From Bacteroidota bacterium (GTDB lineage: Bacteria > Bacteroidota > Bacteroidia > Bacteroidales > SZUA-534), in the NCBI GenBank assembly GCA_020047835.1, contig JAIFNJ010000033.1, positions 1 through 16,264 on the forward strand: a DNA stretch of 16,264 nt, given 5' to 3'. The position numbers and the translations under genes are program-made. Under the pieces are notes generated by a model. That model ran no database searches, was not told where the DNA came from, and saw only the letters and a list, made by a program, of their open reading frames with translations. Shown piece after piece: positions 1 through 7,233 of the stretch (position 1 is its first letter; every line of letters starts with the position of its first letter).

Positions 1-1847
1 GTTACCAGTTTTTGTTGTATCCCGTTTCCGGATATTTCTAAATTCCCGGTAAATGCTCCCATCACTTTATTATTCAAGATGCGATCAAGCATTATTCTTT
101 CAAACATGGAACTCAATTGAAAGCTATCCTTGTAAACATCGTATGAACCGGTCATATCAATGATACCTATATCACTAAGTATCTTAAGATTAAAATCAGG
201 CGATTTTATGATACCCGAAACAGACCCATCCATGGTAAGATTTGAAATTTCGGGTATTTTGTATTTTAAACCGGAATTCATCAAGGTGTTTCTTAACCAA
301 GTGATATTTATATGTGATATTCCAAATTGCAAATCTCCGCTGGCTAATTCCGGATGGAATCCATTAGTGATGTTTCCCTGTATGGAAATACCAAGGTGTT
401 GGGTCTGAGATATTGAAAGTCGGTTAATACCTAATATTGAATCCTTGATTGAAATGCTTCCGGATAATGAGATTGGTTCATCAGCCAACATTGTAACTAA
501 TGACTGACTGGCTAATTCCGGTTTAAAACAGAGTAAATCCTTCAGTGAAATTTGGGTATTACTTATTAAAGTATTTGCCTCCCGGATATTTTCCGGATTT
601 TGAATCACATCAAAAAAACTGCAACCAGCCTTACCCTCAATTGTAACCAAACTATTCTCTGTTTCCATCGACAGGTTAAATTTAGTGGTTCCTTTCTCAG
701 AATTCAGTTCACCCTTTGTTTTTAGTAAGGTAAATCCGTTCTGTAGCTTGGCACTCATTTTATTCACCGTTACACCGACCACATTGTTGGAAAGTTCCAA
801 ATCGGAAAGGCTCATATCAAGGTTTTTTGTATTAAAAGCTGAATCTATTGAAGATAAAGCAGTATCGCTATAGGCCCCAAATCCGATTGATAAATTTTCC
901 AAATGCAAATCCGACCCTTTTATGTTCCATTGAAAGTGGGAAGTTGTGTCAGGTTTGGATTCTTTTGGCTTGTTTGTTTTTTTATCAAGTTGCAAGCTGG
1001 CACTAGCTCCGGTAAGTGAAACGTTGTTAAAATCGATGGTTCTATTTTTAATATCTGACTTTCGGGTATTGATCGAACATTCTTCCAGCAAAACCGTAAG
1101 TTTTAATCTATTTCCAACATCATCATAAGAATTGTTAATGTTGTTTAGTTTCACATTTGAAAGGCCAAAATTCCAAGGGCTTCCGCTGCTCCCATTGTTG
1201 CTAGCTTTTGGTTTCTGATTCAAGACTAAACTTCCTTTAGCACCAGTAATATCAACCGTTTGAACAAGAATTACCTTTTCAATGATACTCATTTTATCGG
1301 TTTTGGCCTTCAAGGTTTCCACCTCTTGATCAATAAATATTCCTGCAACGGAATCGTGCATCTGGAATTTAAATCCTGAAATTTTCAAGCCCCCAACGGA
1401 TACTTCCCACGACTTTTTAATTTCACCTGCTTTTTTTACCTTTTTACTGCCCGTTTTAGAAAAAGCATCAGCAATATTAATTTTTTCCTCTTGGTTATTT
1501 CTTATGAAGCATATCCTTGCGTTTACAAGCGAAGCCGATGGTATCATCACTCTTCTATGAAGTAAGTCTATTGGGGAAAAAGTGGCACTTAGCTTTTCCG
1601 CATAAATAATGGTATCGTTCTTCAAGTCATGTAATAAAACCCCATGAATGATTATTGAATTGGTCGATATCTTACCTATTGAGCTAATAGAAATTGGAAC
1701 AGTTGCATTTACTAGAATGGTATTCACCTTTTTGGTAATATACCGATGTGCAAAAGGAATATTAACTAACACAAGAGCGATAAAAATTATCCCAAATAAG
1801 GTTATTAAAAATAGGAGTATTGCTTTTCTGATTTTACGCTGCGTCAT
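1..1847 (-). CDS. tamB: TamB-like translocation/assembly protein, N-terminal part (C-terminus beyond left edge)
   Basis: The frame is open from the ATG at 1847 to the left edge, giving 615 residues without a stop; an in-frame TGA two codons upstream fixes this ATG as the first possible start. The protein begins with a short basic stretch and one hydrophobic helix (about residues 8-28, ILLFLITLFGIIFIALVLV), a signal anchor that would hold it in the inner membrane facing the periplasm. Residues about 40-90 fit the start of Bacteroidota TamB-like proteins: a VPISISSIG strand, then GVLLHDLKNDTIIYAEKL and a DLLHRR segment. The rest is repetitive beta-rich sequence (many L-x-I/L-x-N/S strands), as in the AsmA/TamB superfamily, whose long beta groove is thought to carry lipids or help outer-membrane protein assembly. 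Family members in this phylum are usually well over 1000 residues, so more than half is probably missing. The defining C-terminal TamB domain is not visible, so another AsmA-like family remains possible. Confidence 0.72.
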   Translation of the reverse strand, partial: MTQRKIRKAILLFLITLFGIIFIALVLVNIPFAHRYITKKVNTILVNATVPISISSIGKISTNSIIIHGVLLHDLKNDTIIYAEKLSATFSPIDLLHRRVMIPSASLVNARICFIRNNQEEKINIADAFSKTGSKKVKKAGEIKKSWEVSVGGLKISGFKFQMHDSVAGIFIDQEVETLKAKTDKMSIIEKVILVQTVDITGAKGSLVLNQKPKASNNGSSGSPWNFGLSNVKLNNINNSYDDVGNRLKLTVLLEECSINTRKSDIKNRTIDFNNVSLTGASASLQLDKKTNKPKESKPDTTSHFQWNIKGSDLHLENLSIGFGAYSDTALSSIDSAFNTKNLDMSLSDLELSNNVVGVTVNKMSAKLQNGFTLLKTKGELNSEKGTTKFNLSMETENSLVTIEGKAGCSFFDVIQNPENIREANTLISNTQISLKDLLCFKPELASQSLVTMLADEPISLSGSISIKDSILGINRLSISQTQHLGISIQGNITNGFHPELASGDLQFGISHINITWLRNTLMNSGLKYKIPEISNLTMDGSVSGIIKSPDFNLKILSDIGIIDMTGSYDVYKDSFQLSSMFERIMLDRILNNKVMGAFTGNLEISGNGIQQKLV

Positions 1848-1873
1848 TACTCATACTAGTTTCAACTTAAATG

Positions 1874-1901
1874 CAAACATACTACTAAAATAGCTTTCAA
1901 A
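1874..1901 (-). promoter_or_regulatory. Possible promoter of the TamB-like gene
   Basis: Read on the minus strand, TATGTTTG (1881-1874) matches the Bacteroidota -7 consensus TAnnTTTG, and a TTTG (1901-1898) lies 16 bases upstream. The spacer is one base below the usual 17-23. Transcription would start about 20 bases before the ATG at 1847. The sequence is AT-rich, so chance matches are possible. Confidence 0.35.
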
Positions 1902-2008
1902 TAATAATGATTTGAACTTTGTTTCAATTATAGAAAGGTGTAACCGAGCTCTAAATTTTAGTGTTGCTAGTTACCTTTAAATACATTTTCTTTACAGCAA
2001 GTAAAAAT

Positions 2009-2545
2009 ATGTCTATGAAATCACTAAAGTTATTAACAATTATTGGGATTCTTTCCCTTACCGTTTATAGCTCAATGGCACAGGAAGTTAAATGGTACAC
2101 GTTTCAGGAGGCCATAGCTTTAAACCAAAAAGCACCCCGAAAAATACTTATTGACGTTTATACCGATTGGTGTGGCTGGTGTAAGGTTATGGATAAAGAA
2201 ACATTTCAAAATCCGTTGATTGCAAAAATACTTTCCGAAAAATACTATCCTGTAAAGTTTAATGCTGAATCAAAAGAACCCATCACATTTGAAGGGCATA
2301 CTTTTACCAACGAAGGGCAAGGAAACCGATCGACTCATCAATTAGCAGTAGCATTGCTGAATGGTAAACTCTCCTATCCTTCCATTGTGTTTATGAACGA
2401 AAAAAACCAATTAATCACAGCAGTCCCTGGGTTTCAAAAACCCGATCAGATGGAACCTTTGTTAATCTATATTTGGAATTCGCTCTATGAAAAAAACGTT
2501 GATTTTCAGGAATACAGTAAAAACTTTATCAGCGGAAGTAATTGA
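2009..2545 (+). CDS. Secreted thioredoxin-fold protein (CGWC active site)
   Basis: This is a 178-residue protein from the ATG at 2009; an ATG two codons later (2015) serves equally well, and a TTG upstream at 1961 would add residues ahead of the signal peptide and is unlikely. Residues 3-24 form a signal peptide (KSLKLLTIIGILSLTVYSS) with a likely cut after M-A before Q25, so it acts in the periplasm or, if modified, elsewhere in the envelope. The core holds DVYTDWCGWCKVMD (residues 49-62) with redox cysteines C55 and C58, and the cis-proline loop SYPSIVF with P124. This is the thioredoxin_7/DUF255-like group, which reduces or exchanges disulfides in exported proteins. No partner such as DsbD or a cytochrome-maturation gene is adjacent. 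It is divergent from the TamB-like gene and convergent with the kinase gene, ending only 11 bases from it, so it is probably a single-gene transcript. Redox direction cannot be told from sequence. Confidence 0.85.
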   Translation: MSMKSLKLLTIIGILSLTVYSSMAQEVKWYTFQEAIALNQKAPRKILIDVYTDWCGWCKVMDKETFQNPLIAKILSEKYYPVKFNAESKEPITFEGHTFTNEGQGNRSTHQLAVALLNGKLSYPSIVFMNEKNQLITAVPGFQKPDQMEPLLIYIWNSLYEKNVDFQEYSKNFISGSN

Positions 2546-2556
2546 GGTCTGTTTCT

Positions 2557-3945
2557 TCAGTTTGCTTCCGAAGTTGATTTTGGCAAACTAAACCAAAAAA
2601 TAGAACCTTTTGATTTGTTGGACTTTGCACCAATTTTACCTCCATGCATTTCAACAAATTCTTTACACAGAGTTAGTCCTAATCCGGTTCCTTTCTCGCC
2701 AGTAGTTCCCATTTGGTTTTCGCCAGGTTTCAGTTCAAATATGGAATCGTATTTTTCAATTTCCATACCAACTCCATTATCAGTAATTTCAATTAATTGA
2801 TAATCAGGAAAATCAGTTAATGTAACCATAATCTTTCCTCCCTGAGCAGTAAATTTTATGGCGTTACTAATTAGATTGTGAAAAACTATAAATAACAATT
2901 GAGCATCGCCTTCAGTAATTGAATCCTTTGGAATGGAATTAGTAAGTGAAATGTTTTTATCAAAGGCCCTCATTGTATTAGGTTCAATTACTTTATTAAC
3001 AACTCGGTAAAGGTTCAATTTATCTTTGGTAATACTTATTTTATTCGATTGCGCTCGGCTCCATTGGAGCAGGTTTTCTAATAATTCTGATAGTTTTAAT
3101 GAACTTTCGTTTATGATAGAAACAAATTGAAATCTTTTCAAATCATCCATATCCAAAAACTTATCTTCTAAATATCGCGATGAACCGTGTATTGAACCTA
3201 CCAAATCTTTTAAATCGTGCGCTACAATTGAGAAAAGTTTGTCTTTTGTTAAATTAACTTTTTGTAAATCTTCTTTTTGTGCATTCAATATTTCTTTTTT
3301 ACTTACCAAAGCATCGTTTAATGTGGTTAACTCAAAAGCCTGATCTTTTAAAACCATATTTTGATCTTCAATTTTCGTATTCTTATTCTTCAAAAGGGAA
3401 AGTAACTGCTCTGTTTCATTAATGGTTGAATCAAAAACTGTTTTCAAAAAGTAGAGCATTAAACCCAGCATTATATAAACAAACGCGATGAGTGAAAAAT
3501 TATTCAATAAAAAAGGGTTATTGCTAATAAAAGTATAACCCAATAAATAACTAATGTATATGCCACTTAATAGTAAAGCATGGAATCTACCAATTATGAA
3601 AGCACTGAAAACTATGAGTATGATTAGAAAAATAGAATCCCGCATAAAAATCTCCAATCCACTGGATAAAAACATATTTAGAGTAGATGAAATGAGGGAA
3701 TTAAATACCAGAAAATAAGCAACAATAGCAAAGCTTAGCCGAACATCTATCCTTTTCCTAAAAAACCCAAATAAAACAATGGAATTAATAGCTATCCCCA
3801 CAATATTGAGGATATCAATGGTTTTATGCAGATTTTGTTTTAGTATTATATCACTAAAAAGGCCGATGGTAACCACTGAAGTAAAAGCGATAAAAAATGC
3901 CCGGATACCTTTATTTACAAGCTTTTTTTCACTACCGTTTTCCAT
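2557..3945 (-). CDS. Membrane-bound sensor histidine kinase, no response regulator beside it
   Basis: This 462-residue kinase has about six hydrophobic segments (roughly residues 13-32, 43-62, 70-88, 103-120, 122-140 and 148-168) and no large periplasmic loop, which suggests it senses something in or near the inner membrane. A charged, probably coiled-coil linker follows (about 172-235). The HisKA box is LFSIVAHDLKDLVG with the phospho-acceptor H243. The ATPase domain shows the N box HNLISNAIKF (356-365), G1 DNGVGM (389-394) and G2 GTGLGL (419-424), so it should be catalytically competent. The box is unusual: the residues at +4 and +5 from the histidine are D and L instead of the usual T/N/S and P. 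There is no receiver domain in the protein and no regulator gene in the window. The gene has its own promoter and is separated from the proline dehydrogenase gene by that gene's terminator. The signal and partner are unknown. Confidence 0.93.
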   Translation of the reverse strand: MENGSEKKLVNKGIRAFFIAFTSVVTIGLFSDIILKQNLHKTIDILNIVGIAINSIVLFGFFRKRIDVRLSFAIVAYFLVFNSLISSTLNMFLSSGLEIFMRDSIFLIILIVFSAFIIGRFHALLLSGIYISYLLGYTFISNNPFLLNNFSLIAFVYIMLGLMLYFLKTVFDSTINETEQLLSLLKNKNTKIEDQNMVLKDQAFELTTLNDALVSKKEILNAQKEDLQKVNLTKDKLFSIVAHDLKDLVGSIHGSSRYLEDKFLDMDDLKRFQFVSIINESSLKLSELLENLLQWSRAQSNKISITKDKLNLYRVVNKVIEPNTMRAFDKNISLTNSIPKDSITEGDAQLLFIVFHNLISNAIKFTAQGGKIMVTLTDFPDYQLIEITDNGVGMEIEKYDSIFELKPGENQMGTTGEKGTGLGLTLCKEFVEMHGGKIGAKSNKSKGSIFWFSLPKSTSEAN

Positions 3946-4027
3946 AATTTTTTCTAAATTATTATTAGCAGTTATTAGTTAAAGCTTTGATTGAATCGTT
4001 TTATTCGTTTGTGATTGTGAATTTAAT

Positions 4028-4055
4028 CAAAGTTATTTAATTGGATTCCTAACAA
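4028..4055 (-). promoter_or_regulatory. Promoter of the histidine kinase gene
   Basis: On the minus strand TTG (4055-4053), a 17-base spacer and TAACTTTG (4035-4028) match the Bacteroidota consensus TTG-N17-23-TAnnTTTG. The inferred start point near 4022 gives a leader of about 75 bases before the ATG at 3945. It lies beyond the terminator of the upstream gene, as expected for an independent transcript. Confidence 0.5.
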
Positions 4056-4109
4056 TAATAATAAATCTAAAAATATAGCTTCTAAATGATGTGATCTGCC
4101 CTGAATGAT

Positions 4110-4148
4110 AAAAAAAAAGTCCACACTATTTCGAAAAATAATGTGGAC
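4110..4148 (-). terminator. Strong intrinsic terminator after the proline dehydrogenase gene
   Basis: Arms 4119-4131 and 4136-4148 form a 13-pair stem (one G-U pair in the minus-strand RNA) closed by a UUCG loop. In the minus-strand RNA nine U follow directly (4118-4110). The stem begins about 20 bases after the stop codon at 4168. Loop, stem and U-run all fit a rho-independent terminator. Confidence 0.88.
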
Positions 4149-4167
4149 CCAATAATATAGATATCTA

Positions 4168-5079
4168 TTATCCTCTTACAAATAATGCTTTGATAATATG
4201 GCTGGCCATTTTTGGATTTTCCTTTAGCCTACGGGTTGAATAGCCAAACCATTGCTTGCCAAAAGGAACATATACCCGAACTTTGTGACCGGCATCTACA
4301 ATACTTTGGCGCAGTTCAGGGGTAACACCATAAAGCATTTGAAATTCATAGTTATCTTTAGGAACATTGTATTTTTCAATCAATTTATAAGCTCCTTCAA
4401 CCAAAGGCTTATCGTGTGTTGCAATCGCGGCATAAATGCCTTTTTGGAACATGAACTCTAAATCTTCAAGATAGTGCTCATTTATTTCTTCATATTTTTT
4501 GTATGCAATGGCAGCCGGTTCCACATATATTCCTTTGCACAATCGGTAATTTATTGGATTTTCACTCGAGTGGATATCCAATAAATCAGTAACATCTTGT
4601 AAGGTCCGCTTCATATATGCCTGAACCACCAAACCACAATTTTTTGGAAATTCTGCTTTAAGCCTACGGTATAAGATAATGGTTTTGGTTGTACATGGCG
4701 AATCTTCCATATCAACCCGTATAAAATTGTTATATGAGGCTGCTTTAGCAACAATAGCGCGTATGTGCTGAAAACAGATTTCTTCATCAATCAACAATCC
4801 AAAGCTGGTTGGTTTTACTGAATAGTTCCCTTGAATCCCCTCCTTTTCAATTACCTCAATCAAGTTCAGGTATTGATCACGGTTTTGCTCTGCTTCTCCC
4901 AAATTTTTTATAAACTCACCCAAAATATCAAGGGTTACTAACATGCCATTCTTATTCAATTCCTTCGATGCGTTTATGGCATCATTTAATGTTTCGCCGG
5001 CAATATAACGTTTTGAAAAAACCCAAATCATTTTTTTGGGCATATAAGGCAGCATGGCTGCAATCATTTTGTTAAACAT
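4168..5079 (-). CDS. Proline dehydrogenase, short single-function form
   Basis: This FAD enzyme oxidises proline to pyrroline-5-carboxylate, the first step of proline breakdown, passing electrons to the respiratory quinones; it should sit at the inner face of the membrane. The 303 residues form the beta/alpha barrel seen in the family: KPTSFG (89-94), RVDMED (121-126), QAYMKRT (153-159), RLCKGIY (179-185), ATHDKP (220-225), YEFQMLYG (244-251) and, near the end, YSTRRLKENP (280-289), where the paired arginines 283 and 284 bind the proline carboxylate. Length resembles the compact Bacillus/Thermus type, not PutA fusions. No pyrroline-5-carboxylate dehydrogenase, proline transporter or regulator is next to it, so the second step must be encoded elsewhere. 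The start at 5079 gives a reasonable N-terminus (MFNKMIAAMLPYMPKK). A promoter-like site lies upstream and a strong terminator downstream, so it is probably transcribed alone. Confidence 0.93.
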   Translation of the reverse strand: MFNKMIAAMLPYMPKKMIWVFSKRYIAGETLNDAINASKELNKNGMLVTLDILGEFIKNLGEAEQNRDQYLNLIEVIEKEGIQGNYSVKPTSFGLLIDEEICFQHIRAIVAKAASYNNFIRVDMEDSPCTTKTIILYRRLKAEFPKNCGLVVQAYMKRTLQDVTDLLDIHSSENPINYRLCKGIYVEPAAIAYKKYEEINEHYLEDLEFMFQKGIYAAIATHDKPLVEGAYKLIEKYNVPKDNYEFQMLYGVTPELRQSIVDAGHKVRVYVPFGKQWFGYSTRRLKENPKMASHIIKALFVRG

Positions 5080-5130
5080 GTCTCTTAATTTTACTAGTTA
5101 TTACCACTTCAAAATGTTCGATAAAACGCT

Positions 5131-5157
5131 CAAAGTTACTAATCTATTTTTCGCAAA
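5131..5157 (-). promoter_or_regulatory. Possible promoter of the proline dehydrogenase gene
   Basis: TAACTTTG (5138-5131 on the minus strand) is a perfect match to the -7 consensus TAnnTTTG. TTTG (5157-5154) lies 15 bases upstream, shorter than the usual 17-23, which weakens the call. Transcription would begin about 45 bases before the ATG. Confidence 0.4.
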
Positions 5158-5221
5158 ATATTGCTTTTATAACACGTTGCCGGCTGATAAATAACATAGA
5201 ATTTTTTGATGAAAAATGGAA

Positions 5222-6256
5222 TTAGTGCCACCCTTTACGATTCAATTCAGAGAATTTACGGGCTTTAAGCACAAAGTAGGAATAGATTATACTGTGTTGA
5301 AAAATTTGAGGATGCTTTACAAACATGCGATGCTTTTTTATTGCTTTCCGCTTGATTCGGAATTTACCTAACGATTTATAAAATGCAAAATGAGCTTTTG
5401 GTACTGCTAAAAAAAATGAGAATTTACCTTGCAATAAATACATAACTGCCGATGCCCCATCTACTATCAACCTAAAAAAAAGAATCCATCGAAACGAACC
5501 ACTCGGAATATTTTTGTATAGCAGGAATAAGTTGTTTCTATAATTATAAAAAAGCTTTCGGGGATTATTGTTTGGAAGAGTTCCTCCACCCACATGATAA
5601 ACCAGCGATTGAGGGAAGTACATAATTTTAAACCCTCGGTTTTTTAGTCGCCAGCACAAATCAATTTCTTCCATGTGAGCAAAAAAATCTTCATCGAGAC
5701 CACCCAATTCCTGATACAATTTAGCACGAACAAACATGCAGGCCCCGGTAGCCCAAAAAACTTCTTTTACATCGTCATATTGCCCCAAATCTTCCTCTAT
5801 TTCACTTAAAATGCGTCCCCGGCAAAACGGAAAACCCAATTTATCGATAAAACCACCGGCTGCTCCGGCATATTCAAACATATTTTTTTCGTGATAGGAA
5901 CGTATTTTAGGCATTGCAGCGGCAACCTTCAGATTGTTATCCAGGTATGAAATGATTGGCTCAATCCAGTTTTCAGTAACTTCGATATCGGAATTCAGTA
6001 AAACAAAATATTCTGCTTTTATAAAGGCTAATGCTTTGTTATATCCACCGGTAAAACCATGATTGATTTCAAATTCCAATAATTTGATTTGTGGATAGCT
6101 ATTTTTCAAAAAAACAAGGCTATCATCAGTTGATCCGTTGTCAGCAACCCAGATTTCAATATCAGAACCAACTGAAAAATTGGTTACCGATGGTAGAAAT
6201 TTTTCCAGATAATGCTTTCCATTCCAGTTTAGGATTACAATTGCAACTTTAGCCAT
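5222..6256 (-). CDS. Family 2 glycosyltransferase
   Basis: This enzyme transfers a sugar from a nucleotide-sugar donor to a lipid-linked or glycan acceptor at the inner face of the cytoplasmic membrane. I start it at the ATG at 6256 (344 residues), which gives MAKVAIVILNWNG, the normal GT2 opening; a TTG three codons upstream at 6265 is less likely. The nucleotide-binding half shows ILNWNG (8-13), VADNGSTDDS (37-46) and LLNSD (86-90, the DxD-like metal site). The second half has GACMFVRA (171-178) and HMEEIDLCWRLKNRG (194-208), the acceptor/base region typical of the rhamnosyltransferase-like WbbL group. From about 255 the sequence is hydrophobic and then basic, suggesting membrane association. 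It is the last gene of the mtaB unit, 89 bases after the acyltransferase, which points to lipid A, lipo-oligosaccharide or exopolysaccharide work. The sugar and acceptor cannot be told. Confidence 0.92.
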   Translation of the reverse strand: MAKVAIVILNWNGKHYLEKFLPSVTNFSVGSDIEIWVADNGSTDDSLVFLKNSYPQIKLLEFEINHGFTGGYNKALAFIKAEYFVLLNSDIEVTENWIEPIISYLDNNLKVAAAMPKIRSYHEKNMFEYAGAAGGFIDKLGFPFCRGRILSEIEEDLGQYDDVKEVFWATGACMFVRAKLYQELGGLDEDFFAHMEEIDLCWRLKNRGFKIMYFPQSLVYHVGGGTLPNNNPRKLFYNYRNNLFLLYKNIPSGSFRWILFFRLIVDGASAVMYLLQGKFSFFLAVPKAHFAFYKSLGKFRIKRKAIKKHRMFVKHPQIFQHSIIYSYFVLKARKFSELNRKGWH

Positions 6257-6345
6257 GCATAACAAGTTTGAATTTTAAATAGGCCCTAAAAGTACATTTT
6301 TTTCCTTGGGTTTAAAATCTTGTCTTTGAATTTTGCTTTAGGTTA

Positions 6346-7233
6346 TCAAGCATTAATCCGTTGATGTTTCCACCTGCGATGCGACCACAACCAGTATCGT
6401 GGAGCATCAACAATCGATTCTTCTAGCAATTTATAATACGTTTCAATTATCTCAAAAGGTTTTGTATCTTTTGGATTAGCCGTAATTAAGGTGGGAATAA
6501 TCCGATAGGTTCCCTTTTTAACCCGCATTAGTTTAATATTAACTACAGGCAAATCAAATTTTTTTGCCAATTTTTCAGAACCGTTAAATACACTGGTGTC
6601 TTGATTTAAAAAGCTAAGCCAATAAGGCGATTCACTATTCGAAGGAGCCTGATCGGCAACCATAAATATGATGGTAGGTTGTGATCCATTAGCTATTTGA
6701 TGAACTTTTCTGAAAACCTCTTTCATCTCAATAGGCTCAACACCCAAGCGGCTTCTAATGTCAAAATATATTTTATCGAATACCGGATCCGATAACTGCT
6801 TATATACCGCAGCACCTTTGAACGGAAGCAACCGAGTAAGGCCTGCTCCATATTCCCAGTTCCCAAAATGCCCCATCATTACAATAATGCTTTTCTTTTG
6901 CTCCCAAAAAAAATCAAAAATTGAAGGATCATCAAGAATCAGCATCTTTCGGAAGTTTTTTTCGGAAACAAACCGTAGATAAATATTTTCAACCATCATC
7001 ACTGATAAATGCCGATAATATTTCCGAGCTACAAATCTTACTTCTTCTGTTGTACAGTTGGGAAAGGAATTCTTAATATTTGCCAACACTACTTTCTTAC
7101 GGTAGCCAATTAAATGATAAACAATAAAAGTGATGAGTTCTGAAATTAGAAATAACAGTTTTAAAGGCAAAAGAGTAAGCAACCTAAATGTTGCCATTAC
7201 CAGAATATACCTGATTCTTTGAACCGCTGTCAT
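6346..7233 (-). CDS. Lipid A biosynthesis acyltransferase (LpxL/HtrB family)
   Basis: The 295 residues belong to the Lip_A_acyltrans group of lysophospholipid acyltransferase-like enzymes, which add a secondary acyl chain to a lipid A precursor at the cytoplasmic face of the inner membrane. Hydrophobic segments at about 10-42 anchor the N-terminus. The catalytic HX4E motif is seen in MMGHFGNWEYG, with H122 and E127. DQAPSNSESPYW (194-205) and the C-terminal WLWSHRRWKH (281-290) are also typical. The start ATG at 7233 directly follows the stop codon of the GWxTD gene with no base between, so translation of the two is probably coupled. Substrate and chain length are unknown; some Bacteroidota relatives may act on other lipids, such as ornithine or glycine lipids. 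Confidence 0.9.
   Translation of the reverse strand: MTAVQRIRYILVMATFRLLTLLPLKLLFLISELITFIVYHLIGYRKKVVLANIKNSFPNCTTEEVRFVARKYYRHLSVMMVENIYLRFVSEKNFRKMLILDDPSIFDFFWEQKKSIIVMMGHFGNWEYGAGLTRLLPFKGAAVYKQLSDPVFDKIYFDIRSRLGVEPIEMKEVFRKVHQIANGSQPTIIFMVADQAPSNSESPYWLSFLNQDTSVFNGSEKLAKKFDLPVVNIKLMRVKKGTYRIIPTLITANPKDTKPFEIIETYYKLLEESIVDAPRYWLWSHRRWKHQRINA

Noticed and set aside
160..1128. Several plus-strand open frames of 60-82 codons
   Set aside because: They lie inside the long minus-strand TamB-like frame, have no recognisable domains, and read as low-complexity shadows of it.
1961..2008. Longer N-terminus for the thioredoxin-fold protein from 1961
   Set aside because: It starts at a TTG and would place 16 residues ahead of a standard signal peptide; the ATGs at 2009 or 2015 fit better.
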